Source: Streptomyces sp. NBC_00461
Lineage (GTDB): Bacteria > Actinomycetota > Actinomycetes > Streptomycetales > Streptomycetaceae
Direction: 5' to 3'
NCBI RefSeq assembly: GCF_036013935.1
Contig: NZ_CP107902.1
Location: forward strand, 9,953,001-10,017,000
Length of the DNA stretch: 64,000 nt
Position numbers and translations under genes: made by a program. Numbering within the stretch: the stretch's first letter is position 1; each line of letters starts with the position of its first letter. The notes beneath the pieces were generated by a model. It was not told the DNA's origin, did no database searches, and worked only from the letters and a program-made list of their open reading frames with translations. This document shows positions 1-9,246 of the stretch, piece by piece.

Positions 1-193
1 CGGCCGGTGCGTTGCCGGGCAGTCACAGCGTGTGTGCGAGTGATGATAGCCCCACCCTTTGAGCTTTCAAGATTGACCAGGAAGTAACCTCCCGGGCCGC
101 CCGGGACTGCCGAGGTTGGACCGCGCGCAACGGGAAACGCGGACCGGGACACCGTAAGGAAACGACCCGCCGCGACGCGCGAGGGAGGCATCC
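1..193. other. Left-edge intergenic region, no gene recognised
   Basis: I see no convincing coding frame here. The stretch from about 40 to 90 is less GC-rich than the surroundings and could hold the promoter of the DUF5709 gene, but I cannot assign -35/-10 boxes. A purine-rich ribosome site (gagggagg) lies at about 181-188, just before the ATG at 194. Confidence 0.4.
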
Positions 194-676
194 ATGGACA
201 GCGAACGCATGGACTCCGAACCGATGGCCGACGACGCCTACCAGCCCACCGGAACCAACGAGGAACAGGCGGACGCGACGCCGCTCGATCTGCAGGACGC
301 CGTCGACGAACGCACCTACGACGACACCCTCGACGAGGGCTACTCCCCACCGGAAAAGCCGCTCGGCGTGACCAGGTACGGCACGACGGCCGCCGAGCAG
401 CATGCCGGCGAGACCCTGGACGAACGGCTCGCCGAGGAGGTTCCCGACGTGACCGTCCTCGCGGGCGACGACGTCGGCGACCTTCCCGGGGGCGAGGGCG
501 AACCCGTCGACCCCGAGGCCGGTTCGCAGCGCGCGGGCCGCCTGGTCGCCTCGGGCGAGGGAGCGCACCCCGACACGACGGTCGCCACCGACGTGGGCAT
601 CGACGGCGGGGCCGCCGGCGCCGAGGAGGCCGCCGTCCATGTCGTCGAGGACGACACCGAAGTGCCGGACCGCTGA
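194..676 (+). CDS. DUF5709 domain protein
   Basis: A 160-residue, strongly acidic, soluble protein with no signal peptide or membrane segment. The central block around residues 40-58 contains DDTLDEGYSPPEKPLGVTRY, which is the hallmark of the actinobacterial DUF5709 family. The rest is rich in Asp, Glu, Gly and Ala and probably disordered. The ATG at 194 is preceded by gagggagg; further in-frame Met codons follow closely, so the true start could be a few codons later. It converges on sthA with a 7-bp gap. The function of the family is unknown to me; abundance in stress and sporulation contexts is only a guess. Confidence 0.85.
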   Translation: MDSERMDSEPMADDAYQPTGTNEEQADATPLDLQDAVDERTYDDTLDEGYSPPEKPLGVTRYGTTAAEQHAGETLDERLAEEVPDVTVLAGDDVGDLPGGEGEPVDPEAGSQRAGRLVASGEGAHPDTTVATDVGIDGGAAGAEEAAVHVVEDDTEVPDR

Positions 677-683
677 GCGCAGT

Positions 684-2087
684 TCAGTCTCCGATGTGGT
701 CGATCTGCCGCAGTTTGTTCGTGGCGTCCAGGGCGGCGACCTTGTAGGACTCCGCCAGCGTCGGGTAGTTGAACACCGCGTTGACCAGGTAGTCGACCGT
801 GCCGCCGCAGCCCATCACGGTCTGCCCGATGTGGATCAACTCCGTTGCGCCGGAGCCGAAGCAGTGCACGCCGAGCAGCCGGCGGTCCTCCGGGGAGACC
901 AGCAGCTTCAGCATGCCGTGGGAGTCACCGACGATCTGGCCGCGCGCGAGTTCTCGGTAGCGGGAGATGCCGACCTCGAAGGGCACGCTGTCCTCGGTGA
1001 GCTGGTCCTCGGTCCGGCCGACGAAGCTGATCTCCGGGATGGTGTAGATGCCGATGGGCTGCAGGTTGTGCATCTGCCCGACCGGCTCACCGCAGGCGTG
1101 GTAGGCCGCGGACCGGCCCTGCTCCATGGAGGTGGCGGCGAGCGCCGGGAAGCCGATGACGTCACCCACGGCGTAGATGTGCGGCACCTCGGTGCGGTAG
1201 TGCTCGTCGACGGTGATCCGGCCACGCCGGTCCGCCGTCAAACCGGCCTTGCCGAGATCGAGTTCGGCGGTCAGGCCCTGCCGGCCCGCCGAGTACATCA
1301 CCGTGTCGGCCGGTATCTTCTTGCCGCTCTCCAGGACGGTCAGCGTGCCCCGCGGATGGCGCTCGACGGCGGCGACGGTCTCCCCGAAACGGAACGTCAC
1401 GGCGAGGTCCCGCAGGTGGTACTTGAGCGACTCGATGATCTCGACGTCGCACATGTCGAGCATCCCGGCCCGCTTCTCGACGACGGTCACCTTGCTGCCG
1501 AGCGCGGCGAACATCGACGCGTACTCCATGCCGATCACACCGGCACCGACGATGACCATGGAGCGCGGGACGCGTTCGAGGGCGAGGACGTTGTCGGAGT
1601 CCATGATCGTACGGCCGTCGAACTCGACGCTGTCCGGCCGTGCCGGGCGGGTGCCGGTCGCGATGACGATGTGGTCCGCGCTGAGCAGCCGTTCGTGACC
1701 GGTGACCTCGCGCAGCACGACGGTGTGCGGGTCGACGAAGCTTCCCGTGCCGGCGAAGAGGGAGACGTGGTTGCGGGAGAGCTGGCTGCGGATGACGTCG
1801 ACCTCCCGGCTGACCACGTGCTCGGTGCGCGCGGTCAGGTCGGCGACGGTGATGTCCTCCTTCAGCCGGTAGCTCTGCCCGTACAGATCGCGCTGGGTGA
1901 GACCGGTCAGGTACAGCACCGCCTCCCGCAGGGTCTTGGAGGGGATGGTGCCGGTGTGGATGGAGACCCCGCCGACCATGTCGGGGCGGTCGACGATGGC
2001 GACCCGGCGGCCGAGCTTGGCCGCGGCGATCGCGGCCTTCTGGCCGCCGGGGCCGGATCCGATGACAAGCATGTCGAAGTCGGGCAC
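684..2087 (-). CDS. sthA: Si-specific NAD(P)(+) transhydrogenase (soluble)
   Basis: A 467-residue cytoplasmic flavoprotein that transfers hydride between NADPH and NAD+, balancing the two pools. The N-terminus carries the FAD dinucleotide motif [17 protein letters not shown]. The position of the redox-active disulfide in lipoamide dehydrogenases reads [12 protein letters not shown] with no cysteine pair, which separates SthA from its disulfide-reductase relatives. A second Rossmann motif ([15 protein letters not shown]) and the C-terminal dimerisation segment ([18 protein letters not shown]) are present. Length matches the family (about 465). It is transcribed divergently from the sulfite-oxidase-like gene across a 165-bp gap that holds a short inverted repeat. 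Confidence 0.95.
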   Translation of the reverse strand: MPDFDMLVIGSGPGGQKAAIAAAKLGRRVAIVDRPDMVGGVSIHTGTIPSKTLREAVLYLTGLTQRDLYGQSYRLKEDITVADLTARTEHVVSREVDVIRSQLSRNHVSLFAGTGSFVDPHTVVLREVTGHERLLSADHIVIATGTRPARPDSVEFDGRTIMDSDNVLALERVPRSMVIVGAGVIGMEYASMFAALGSKVTVVEKRAGMLDMCDVEIIESLKYHLRDLAVTFRFGETVAAVERHPRGTLTVLESGKKIPADTVMYSAGRQGLTAELDLGKAGLTADRRGRITVDEHYRTEVPHIYAVGDVIGFPALAATSMEQGRSAAYHACGEPVGQMHNLQPIGIYTIPEISFVGRTEDQLTEDSVPFEVGISRYRELARGQIVGDSHGMLKLLVSPEDRRLLGVHCFGSGATELIHIGQTVMGCGGTVDYLVNAVFNYPTLAESYKVAALDATNKLRQIDHIGD

Positions 2088-2173
2088 CCACGGAGTCTGT
2101 CAGCCGCGAGCCCCTCTTCGAAAGGGTGAACGGGCAACGGCCGCCCAATGATCCATCGGAACTCCCCTTGATC

Positions 2174-2201
2174 AACCGGTAGTTGCGTCCCGTCACCGGT
2201 T
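2174..2201. promoter_or_regulatory. Inverted repeat in divergent sthA/molybdoenzyme promoter region
   Basis: AACCGGT (2174-2180) and ACCGGTT (2195-2201) form a perfect 7-bp inverted repeat with a 14-nt spacer, centred between two divergent genes. Arm spacing of about two helical turns would suit a dimeric regulator, but short arms rich in CG can arise by chance at this GC content. Confidence 0.3.
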
Positions 2202-2252
2202 ACCTGCCCCCTTCGACTGCTCCAGCCGCCCGCCCGGGGGGATAATGCGCTC

Positions 2253-3380
2253 ATGGGCCATCGACTCGGTGACACGAGCGCACCCGCGCGGCTGGCCGCA
2301 CCCGACGAGGGCATCGGCCGGGACGAACTGGCGCTGGCCACCCGCAACCACGGCCTGCCGCTCGAGGCGCTCCGCTACGACGTCTCCCCGCCGGGCCTGC
2401 ACTACGTACTGACGCACTACGACATCCCCTACGTCCCCGACGACACGCCCTGGCCGCTGACCGTCGGAGGCCGGGTCCGTCGCCCGCTGCAGCTGGACCT
2501 GGCTGATCTGCGGGCATTCCCCCAGATCACCACGCGCGTGACGCTGGAATGCGCGGGTAACGGCCGGGCTCTGCTCACACCCCGCCCGGTCAGCCAGCCC
2601 TGGCTCGTCGAGGCGGTGGGCACCGCCGAGTGGACGGGCGTACCGCTGCGGCTGCTGCTCGCCGAGGCCGGAGTCGGGGCCGATGCCGTCGACGTGGTGT
2701 TCACCGGCGCCGACCACGGAGTGGAGCGCGGGGTCGAGCAGGACTACCAGCGGTCTCTGCCGGTGGACGTGGCCACGGGCACCGAGCCCGAGGTGCTGGT
2801 GGCGTACGCGATGAACGGCGGCCCGCTGCCTCCGCAGCACGGCCGTCCGCTGCGCCTGGTGGTGCCCGGCTGGTACGGCATGGCGCACGTGAAGTGGCTG
2901 CGCGAAGTCACCGTCACGGACGTGCCGTTCACGGGATTCCAGCAGACCGTGGCCTACCGGCTTCGGCAGGAGTCCGGTGAGGAGGGCGAGCCGGTCACCC
3001 GGATCGTGCCGCGCGCCCTGCTGGTCCCGCCCGGATTCCCGGACTTCATGTCGCGGGCCCGCGTGGTGCGGCCTGGCCCGGTGCCCGTCGAGGGGCGCGC
3101 CTGGTCGGGGCAGGCGCCACTGGCGCGGGTCGAGGTGAGCACCGACGCGGGGCGCAGCTGGCACGAGGCCGAACTGGAGCCCGACGGAGGGCGGCGGTGG
3201 GCCTGGCGGCGCTGGCACTTCGGCTGGACGGCGACTCCCGGCGACCATGTGCTGAGCGCGCGGGCGACCGACGCCGAGGGGCACTGCCAGCCGCTGGAGC
3301 AGCCCTGGAACCGCGGTGGCTTCGCCGTCAACCTCGTCCAGCGGGTGCCGGTGCTGTGCCTGGAGCCCGACGCGGACTGA
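2253..3380 (+). CDS. Sulfite-oxidase-family molybdopterin oxidoreductase (cytoplasmic)
   Basis: A 375-residue molybdopterin enzyme of the sulfite oxidase superfamily. The Mo-ligating cysteine sits in LECAGNGR (about residue 97), followed by the expected pattern around WTGVPLRLLL and by pterin-contact motifs such as VVPGWYGMAHVKWL. The C-terminal 110 residues resemble the Mo-co dimerisation domain (beta-sandwich, with DAGRSWHEAEL typical). There is no cytochrome b5 domain and no Tat or Sec signal, so it should act in the cytoplasm with an unknown electron acceptor. The ATG is preceded by a ggggggat ribosome site. The real substrate is uncertain; many bacterial members are not true sulfite oxidases. 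Confidence 0.9.
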   Translation: MGHRLGDTSAPARLAAPDEGIGRDELALATRNHGLPLEALRYDVSPPGLHYVLTHYDIPYVPDDTPWPLTVGGRVRRPLQLDLADLRAFPQITTRVTLECAGNGRALLTPRPVSQPWLVEAVGTAEWTGVPLRLLLAEAGVGADAVDVVFTGADHGVERGVEQDYQRSLPVDVATGTEPEVLVAYAMNGGPLPPQHGRPLRLVVPGWYGMAHVKWLREVTVTDVPFTGFQQTVAYRLRQESGEEGEPVTRIVPRALLVPPGFPDFMSRARVVRPGPVPVEGRAWSGQAPLARVEVSTDAGRSWHEAELEPDGGRRWAWRRWHFGWTATPGDHVLSARATDAEGHCQPLEQPWNRGGFAVNLVQRVPVLCLEPDAD

Positions 3381-3417
3381 ACCGGTACCGGGTCTCCAGG
3401 CGGTCGTGAGGCGGGGG

Positions 3418-3621
3418 TTACGGCAGCAGTTTCTCGAGGGCGACGGGGCCCTCCGTCTCCAGCTTGCGCCTGGCCCATTCGAGATTGCGCGGGGTGATGT
3501 CCCTGCCGGTGGCAAGGACGAGGTCCTCCGGTGACACATCGGTGCCGGTACTGGTGTGGAGCAGGTCGTCCGGGGTGACGCGGTCCTCGGACGACCCGGA
3601 CGCGTCGGGCTGTGACGTCAT
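3418..3621 (-). CDS. Small acidic hypothetical protein
   Basis: A 67-residue protein. I chose the ATG at 3621 because aaggag lies six bases upstream; a longer frame exists but has no such site. The sequence holds two similar internal halves (VTPDDLLHTSTGTDVSPEDLVLATGRDITPRNLEWA), that is, a repeated (V/I)(T/S)P-(D/E/R)-(D/N)-L element occurring three times. No family recognised. It converges on the molybdoenzyme gene and is divergent from the MMPL transporter. Confidence 0.7.
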   Translation of the reverse strand: MTSQPDASGSSEDRVTPDDLLHTSTGTDVSPEDLVLATGRDITPRNLEWARRKLETEGPVALEKLLP

Positions 3622-3785
3622 GAGTGCTCCTTGGGTCCGAACGCTTCTGCTATCACCATTCAACGCCCAAGCCCGGCGTGCATCCGGAAGGGGCGGAGAC
3701 ATTCCATTCCCGAGATGCCGGAGCGACCGGGCGGGCGTGTAATGAGAGACAACGACCGTCCCGACCGGCAGAGAAGGCCGAGGCC

Positions 3786-6047
3786 ATGTCACCGACCCGC
3801 ACCGACGCGGGGGGATCGGGCACCGTTGCCAAAGGGGTGTTGCGACGGCTCGGGGAATGGTGTGCCCGCCACTTCGTGATCGTCATCGTCGCCTGGCTCG
3901 TCGCCCTGGTGGCGCTGCAGTTCCTCAACCGGTCCTTCGGGGGCGACTACTCCGACAACTTCTCCCTGCCGGGTGTCCAGTCCCAGCAGGGCCTTGACGT
4001 GCTGAAGAAGCACGACCCGGCGGCGGGCGGATACGGCAGCCAGATCGTTCTGCACGACGCGCAGAAGTCCGTGACGTCGCTCGGTTCGCAGATGTCCACC
4101 ACGGTGGGCGACCTGCAGAAGCTGCCGCACGTCCTGTCCGCCCAGAACCCGCTGTCCACCTCCGCCTCGAAGGTCGGGCCCGTGTCCTCCGACGGGAAGA
4201 CGGCCTACATCACCGTCCGCTTCGACGTCCAGCCCTCGACGCTGGGCGACAGCTACCTGAACGGAGTCGACAAGGCGGTCCAGCCGCTGCGCTCGGCCGG
4301 AGCGCAGGTCGAGTACGGCGGACCGCTGGGCGAACTGGCCCGGCCCGCCGGCAACGACCGCGTGAGCGAACTCATCGGCTTCGCCGTCGCCATCATCGTC
4401 CTGATCATCGGCTTCGGCAGCGTGATCGCCGCCGGGCTGCCCCTGCTGACCGCGCTCCTCAGCGCGATCACCGGGCTCGCCTGCCTCGGGCTGCTCGCCG
4501 CCGCCTTCACCTTCGCCACCGTCTCGCCGACCCTGGCCACGATGATCGGCCTCGGCGTCGGCATCGACTACGCCCTGTTCCTGATCACCCGGCACCGGCA
4601 GAACCTCATGAACGGCGCCGATCCGGTGCACTCGGCCGGGCACGCCACCGCCACCAGCGGGCGGGCGGTCCTGGTCTCCGGCTGTACCGTGATCGTCGCC
4701 CTCTGCGGGCTGTACGCCTCCGGTGTGAGCTTCATCGGCAAACTCGGCCTGGCCGCCGCCGTGACGGTCGTCTCGGCGGTCGCGGGCGCGCTGACCCTGG
4801 TCCCGGCCCTGCTCGGGCTCATCGGCAGACGCATCGACCGCTACCACCTGCGCCGCCCCGTCGCCGAGACCGACGCGGAGCCCGGAGCCGCACCCCAGGG
4901 GACCTGGCACCGCTACGCCCAGCGCGTGGAGCGCAGGCCCTGGCAGTTCCTGGCGGCGGGCGTCAGCGTCGTGGTCGTCCTGGCGATCCCGGTGTTCTCC
5001 ATCCAGCTGGGCCACATCGGTGACGGTGCCGACCCCACCTCCTTCACCGACCGTCGCGCCTACGACCTGATGACCGACGCGTTCGGCCCCGGCTCCAACG
5101 GCCCGCTCACCGTCGTCATCGACCAGACCAACGTCTCCTCGTCCCAGCGCTCCACCCTGTCGTCCCAGGCGCAGAAGACCCTCAACTCCGTCGCCGGCGC
5201 CTCAACGGTCACTCCGCTGACGCCCACCCAGGACGGCGACGTCCTCATCGGCACCGTCTACTCGAAGCAGTCCCCGCAGGACGCCGACACCACTGCCCTG
5301 ACCAACCGCATGGTCCACGACACCCTCCCGGACGCGGTCTCCGGCACACCCGCCAAGGGCTATGTCACCGGCACCACGGCGGCCCAGGTCGACTTCCGCG
5401 ACATCGTGGCCGCCCGACTGGCCCTGATCATCGGCGTGGTGGTCGCCCTGGCCTTCCTGATCATCCTCGCCGTCTTCCGCGGCCTGCTCGTCGCCGTCAA
5501 GGCGGCCGTCCTGAACGTGCTGTCCATCGGGGCCTCGTACGGCGTCGTCGTGGCCGTCTTCCAGTGGGGCTGGGGCGGGCCCGCGCTGGGTGTCCACGGC
5601 AAGGTGCCCATCGAGAGCTATGTGCCGATGATGATGTTCGCGATCATCTTCGGCCTGAGCATGGACTACGAGATCTTCCTGCTCTCCCGCGTCCACGAGG
5701 CCTGGCTGCGTACCGGGGACGCCAAAGCCTCGGTCGCCCATGCCCTGGAGATCACCGCCCGGGTGATCACCTGCGCGGCACTGATCATGATGAGCGTGTT
5801 CGCCGCCTTCATCGTCAGCGACAACATCGTGGTCAAGATGCTCGGACTGGGGCTCGCGGTGAGCGTGCTGATCGATGCGACCGTGGTGCGGCTGCTCATG
5901 GTGCCCGCCGTGATGACCCTGCTGGGCAAGCACGCCTGGTGGACTCCGCGCTGGCTCGACCGGGTCCTGCCGCACATCGACGCGGAGGGCGACCAGGAGC
6001 TCGGCGCCGAGCAGGACGTCAGCGAACGTCCCGTGACGCGGGCGTGA
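3786..6047 (+). CDS. MMPL/RND-family transporter
   Basis: A 753-residue integral membrane protein of the MMPL (mycobacterial membrane protein large) branch of RND transporters. It has one N-terminal membrane helix, a large extracytoplasmic loop (about 50-195), a bundle of about five helices, a second loop (about 400-540) and a second bundle, the usual two-fold repeat. The proton-relay motifs [13 protein letters not shown] (about residue 257) and [13 protein letters not shown] (about 622) are both intact. Members export lipids or drugs; no cargo can be assigned here because no biosynthetic genes adjoin. The ATG at 3786 follows a purine-rich gagaaggccgagg stretch. Its 3' end overlaps the next convergent gene by 29 bp. 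Confidence 0.93.
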   Translation: MSPTRTDAGGSGTVAKGVLRRLGEWCARHFVIVIVAWLVALVALQFLNRSFGGDYSDNFSLPGVQSQQGLDVLKKHDPAAGGYGSQIVLHDAQKSVTSLGSQMSTTVGDLQKLPHVLSAQNPLSTSASKVGPVSSDGKTAYITVRFDVQPSTLGDSYLNGVDKAVQPLRSAGAQVEYGGPLGELARPAGNDRVSELIGFAVAIIVLIIGFGSVIAAGLPLLTALLSAITGLACLGLLAAAFTFATVSPTLATMIGLGVGIDYALFLITRHRQNLMNGADPVHSAGHATATSGRAVLVSGCTVIVALCGLYASGVSFIGKLGLAAAVTVVSAVAGALTLVPALLGLIGRRIDRYHLRRPVAETDAEPGAAPQGTWHRYAQRVERRPWQFLAAGVSVVVVLAIPVFSIQLGHIGDGADPTSFTDRRAYDLMTDAFGPGSNGPLTVVIDQTNVSSSQRSTLSSQAQKTLNSVAGASTVTPLTPTQDGDVLIGTVYSKQSPQDADTTALTNRMVHDTLPDAVSGTPAKGYVTGTTAAQVDFRDIVAARLALIIGVVVALAFLIILAVFRGLLVAVKAAVLNVLSIGASYGVVVAVFQWGWGGPALGVHGKVPIESYVPMMMFAIIFGLSMDYEIFLLSRVHEAWLRTGDAKASVAHALEITARVITCAALIMMSVFAAFIVSDNIVVKMLGLGLAVSVLIDATVVRLLMVPAVMTLLGKHAWWTPRWLDRVLPHIDAEGDQELGAEQDVSERPVTRA

Positions 6048-7128
6048 GGACGAGCATCGTCACGTCGTCGACGACGGCGGGGCAGTGGCGTACGAGATCC
6101 GCCCAGACCCGGTCGGCGAGCACGGCCGGGTCGGTGTCGGCGAGCGCGGACAGGCGGTCGGTCAGCGGATAGAAGGTGCCCGAGGCGTCCCTGGCCTCAC
6201 TCACGCCGTCCGAGGCCAAAAAGAGGCTCTGGCCGGGCTCCAGCCGGAGCGTGAGCGCGGAGTCCGGGCCGCCGTCGGACAGGCCGAGACCGAGCGGCGT
6301 CCAGGCGACGAGGTCGACCTCGGTGACCTTCCCGCCGCTCAGCAGCAGCGGCGCGGGATGCCCGCAGGAGACCATCCGGACCGCCTGGGCGTCGCGGGAG
6401 AACTCCAGGAGTACGGCGGTCGCGAACAGCTCGGCGTACCGCGAGGCCGCCGAGTCCACGACCAGCCTGCGGTCGAGGCGGGCGGCGACCGACTCCAGGT
6501 CGGGCAGGTCCAGCACCGCCTCCCGGAAGGCCCCCAGCAGCGAGGCGACCGTGGCGACCGCGGACAGCCCGTGCCCCTGGACGTCACCCATCACGGCCCG
6601 CACGCCGTGCGGCCCCTCCCGCACGTCGAAGAAGTCACCCCCCACGAGCGTGCCGCGCTCCGCGGCCCGGTACAGGCCCACACAGCGGACCGGGCCGACC
6701 CGCTCGGGCAGCGGCGGCACGACGGCGCGCTGCGCGGCCTCGGCGACCGTGCGCTCCAGGTCCAGCTGGGCGTCGCGACGACTGCGCACGTACGACACGA
6801 ACACGCTCAGCACGGAGACGAAGGTGATGGTCAACAGGTCGGTGTTGCCGGGGTGGTTGAGATTGAAGGCCGGGATATTGAGCACGGCGACCACGAGTGC
6901 GCCGAGGACCGCGGTCGCCCACGGACCGTACGACAGGACGGCGAGCGGTGGGATGGCTCCCAGCAGGAAACCGATGTCCAGGGCATCGGGGCTCAGCAGC
7001 GTGGCCGCGCACACGCCGGCGATCAGGACGACCGGAAGGACCTTCACCCAGCGCGGCGGCGGCGCGCCCCGCAGCCAGCCCCGCCGGGCGTGGTCCCGGC
7101 GCGGTGACAGGACGGGCACTTTTCCCAC
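6019..7128 (-). CDS. Membrane-bound SpoIIE/PP2C-type serine phosphatase
   Basis: A 369-residue protein with four or five membrane helices in the first 120 residues, followed by a PP2C-like SpoIIE (RsbU-type) phosphatase domain. Metal-binding motifs are visible: [21 protein letters not shown] and SDGVSEARD. Such enzymes usually dephosphorylate anti-sigma-factor antagonists (RsbV type) in partner-switching circuits that release SigB-like factors. No antagonist or anti-sigma gene is adjacent, so the partner is unknown. The start is a GTG at 7128 preceded by aggagc. The last nine codons overlap the 3' end of the MMPL gene on the other strand, leaving no room for a terminator between them. Confidence 0.92.
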   Translation of the reverse strand: MGKVPVLSPRRDHARRGWLRGAPPPRWVKVLPVVLIAGVCAATLLSPDALDIGFLLGAIPPLAVLSYGPWATAVLGALVVAVLNIPAFNLNHPGNTDLLTITFVSVLSVFVSYVRSRRDAQLDLERTVAEAAQRAVVPPLPERVGPVRCVGLYRAAERGTLVGGDFFDVREGPHGVRAVMGDVQGHGLSAVATVASLLGAFREAVLDLPDLESVAARLDRRLVVDSAASRYAELFATAVLLEFSRDAQAVRMVSCGHPAPLLLSGGKVTEVDLVAWTPLGLGLSDGGPDSALTLRLEPGQSLFLASDGVSEARDASGTFYPLTDRLSALADTDPAVLADRVWADLVRHCPAVVDDVTMLVLTPASRDVR

Positions 7129-7184
7129 ACCACCACGCTCCTACGTCGGGGCGCGTCCCGCATGCCGGAGGGGTCGCCGTCGCG

Positions 7185-8081
7185 TCAGCCCGCGGCGCCG
7201 TCCAACAGCGCCTCGGCCTCCGCGAGGATCTCCGTGACCCGCAGGCCGAAGGCCGCGTCGCAGGGGTGCGGCCGGCCGGTGCCGGCGGCGGTGACCAGGG
7301 CGTCGGCAGCCCGGACGAGGGCGGTGACCGGCCCGTCGCCGCCGTCCGGAAGCACGGCCACCCCTGCCCTGCCGCGCAGCTCGACCGTGGCTCCGGCCGC
7401 CGCGGCCGGCGCCGAGAGGCTGAGGGTGAGGGTGCTCGACGCGCCGCCGACGTGGTCGAGGACCAGATGGACGGTGTCGCCGGGGCCCGGCGCCGCGGCG
7501 GTCACACGACGGGCATCGCCGAGGACCGGCAGCAGCACGGAGAGGGCGTGCGGCCCCACGTCCCACAGCGGGCCGCCCTTCGCCTGCCGCCACGGCGAGT
7601 CCGCGAACGGGCTGTCGCTGTCGCCGCCGAACAGCGTCCCCAGCCACTCCGCGCGCCCCGTGAACCAGCCCCCCGCGTCCGCCTGTTCGGTGATCCAGGC
7701 CTCGGTGCCCGGCACGAAACGGCTGGTGAAGAAGACCACCGAGGCGACCTGGGCCTCCCGCACGGCGTCGGCCACGGCCCGCCCCTGCTCCACCGTCGTC
7801 GCCAGCGGCTTGTCCAGCAGCAGATGACGCCCCGCCCGCGCCGCGCGCACCGCGAGATCCGCCTGCACGGCCGGCGGCAGGGCCACGGCGACCGCGTCCA
7901 CGTCGGCGAGCAGCGCGTCGACGTCGTCGTAGGCACGCGTGCCGTGCCGGTCGGCGAGTTCCTTCGCGGCATCGGAACGGCGGCCCCACACCCCGACGAA
8001 GTCCAGTCCCGCGTGCTCGCTCAGGGCGGGGGCATGAGCCATTCCCGCCCAGGGGCCGGTACCGAGCAGACCGATGCGCAT
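7185..8081 (-). CDS. Gfo/Idh/MocA-family oxidoreductase
   Basis: A 298-residue NAD(P)-dependent dehydrogenase. The N-terminal Rossmann fold starts immediately (MRIGLLGTGPWAGMAHAPAL), and the conserved lysine motif appears as LLLDKPLATT (about residue 93), equivalent to the EKP motif. The C-terminal half is the usual alpha/beta substrate domain. Members oxidise sugars or cyclitols; the substrate cannot be read from context. The ATG follows gagaggcggcggc. It lies 56 bp downstream of the phosphatase start, in the same direction but not clearly one operon. Confidence 0.9.
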   Translation of the reverse strand: MRIGLLGTGPWAGMAHAPALSEHAGLDFVGVWGRRSDAAKELADRHGTRAYDDVDALLADVDAVAVALPPAVQADLAVRAARAGRHLLLDKPLATTVEQGRAVADAVREAQVASVVFFTSRFVPGTEAWITEQADAGGWFTGRAEWLGTLFGGDSDSPFADSPWRQAKGGPLWDVGPHALSVLLPVLGDARRVTAAAPGPGDTVHLVLDHVGGASSTLTLSLSAPAAAAGATVELRGRAGVAVLPDGGDGPVTALVRAADALVTAAGTGRPHPCDAAFGLRVTEILAEAEALLDGAAG

Positions 8082-8353
8082 GCCGCCGCCTCTCCACCGC
8101 GCCGCCCGTCGTGGCGGCTGCTCGGCAGTGAGCCTCGCACACCCACCGGCAGGCCGTGCAAGCCGGTTTACCCTGCTCCGCGATTCAGTTGCCCGGCTGC
8201 TTAATGCGTTCTCTTTCCTCTATTGGACCTCCGGCCCGCAAGAGGGTCAGGCTGGAACCAGTTCCGGCGCCGCCGTACGCCATGTGCGGTGGGTCGAACG
8301 CCATTCGGTCCCGCGCCACCATCCGCGCCACCATCTGAAGAGGTCACGAGCAC

Positions 8354-9211
8354 ATGCACATCCGCCGCATCGGTGACATCGACATCAGCGCGATCGGTCT
8401 GGGCGGGATGCCCATGTCGATCGAGGGACGGCCGGACGAGGCACGCTCCCTCGCCACGATCCACGCCGCCCTCGACGCCGGCGTGACGCTGATCGACACC
8501 GCGGACGCCTACCACCGCGACGCCCACGAGGTCGGCCACAACGAGACCCTCATCGCCAAGGCGCTCGCCTCCCACGACCGTGGCGGGGACGTCCTGGTCG
8601 CCACCAAGGGCGGCCATCTGCGCCCCGGCGACGGCAGCTGGACCCTCGACGGGACCCCCCGCCACCTCAAGGAGGCCTGCGAGGCGTCCCTGCGCCGGCT
8701 CGGCGTGGAGGCCATCGGGCTCTACCAGTTCCACCGCCCCGACCCGAAGGTGCCGTACGCCGAGTCCGTCGGTGCGGTGCGGGACCTGCTGGACGAGGGC
8801 AAGATCCGCATGGCGGGCATCTCCAACGCCGACCCCGACCAGATCATGGAGGCCAACGAGATCCTCGGCGGGCGCCTGGTCTCCGTGCAGAATCAGTTCT
8901 CCCCGGCCTTCCGCTCCAGCGAGCCGGAGCTGGACCTGTGCGACGAGCTCGGCATCGCGTTCCTGCCCTGGAGCCCGCTGGGCGGTATCTCCCGGGCCGG
9001 CGAACTGGGCTCCACCTACGCGCCGTTCGCCCGGATCGCCGAGGCCCACGCGGTGAGCCCGCAGCGCGTGTGCCTGGCCTGGATGCTCGCCAAGTCGCCG
9101 GTGGTGGTGCCCATTCCGGGTTCCAGCCGCCCGGAGACCATCCTGGACTCCCTCGGCGCGACCGACCTCGAACTCAGCCCCGAGGAAATCGCGCAGCTCG
9201 ACGCCGTCTGA
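8354..9211 (+). CDS. Aldo/keto reductase
   Basis: A 285-residue TIM-barrel NADPH-dependent oxidoreductase. Catalytic-tetrad regions are visible: DTADAYH (Asp and Tyr), ATKGGH (Lys) and LYQFHRPDP (His). The cofactor-binding tail VVVPIPGSSRPETI is present near the C-terminus. It is the first gene of a probable two-gene unit with an ABC exporter 35 bp downstream, which hints at processing and export of a small molecule. The start is an ATG after gaagaggtcacgagcac. Confidence 0.93.
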   Translation: MHIRRIGDIDISAIGLGGMPMSIEGRPDEARSLATIHAALDAGVTLIDTADAYHRDAHEVGHNETLIAKALASHDRGGDVLVATKGGHLRPGDGSWTLDGTPRHLKEACEASLRRLGVEAIGLYQFHRPDPKVPYAESVGAVRDLLDEGKIRMAGISNADPDQIMEANEILGGRLVSVQNQFSPAFRSSEPELDLCDELGIAFLPWSPLGGISRAGELGSTYAPFARIAEAHAVSPQRVCLAWMLAKSPVVVPIPGSSRPETILDSLGATDLELSPEEIAQLDAV

Positions 9212-9246
9212 CACGACACACACGGTCACTACGGAGGACCCCGCCG

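Noticed and set aside
3789..5015. Long minus-strand open frame opposite the MMPL transporter
   Set aside because: Composition is Asp/Gly/Gln-rich with no motif, while the plus-strand protein has all MMPL motifs.
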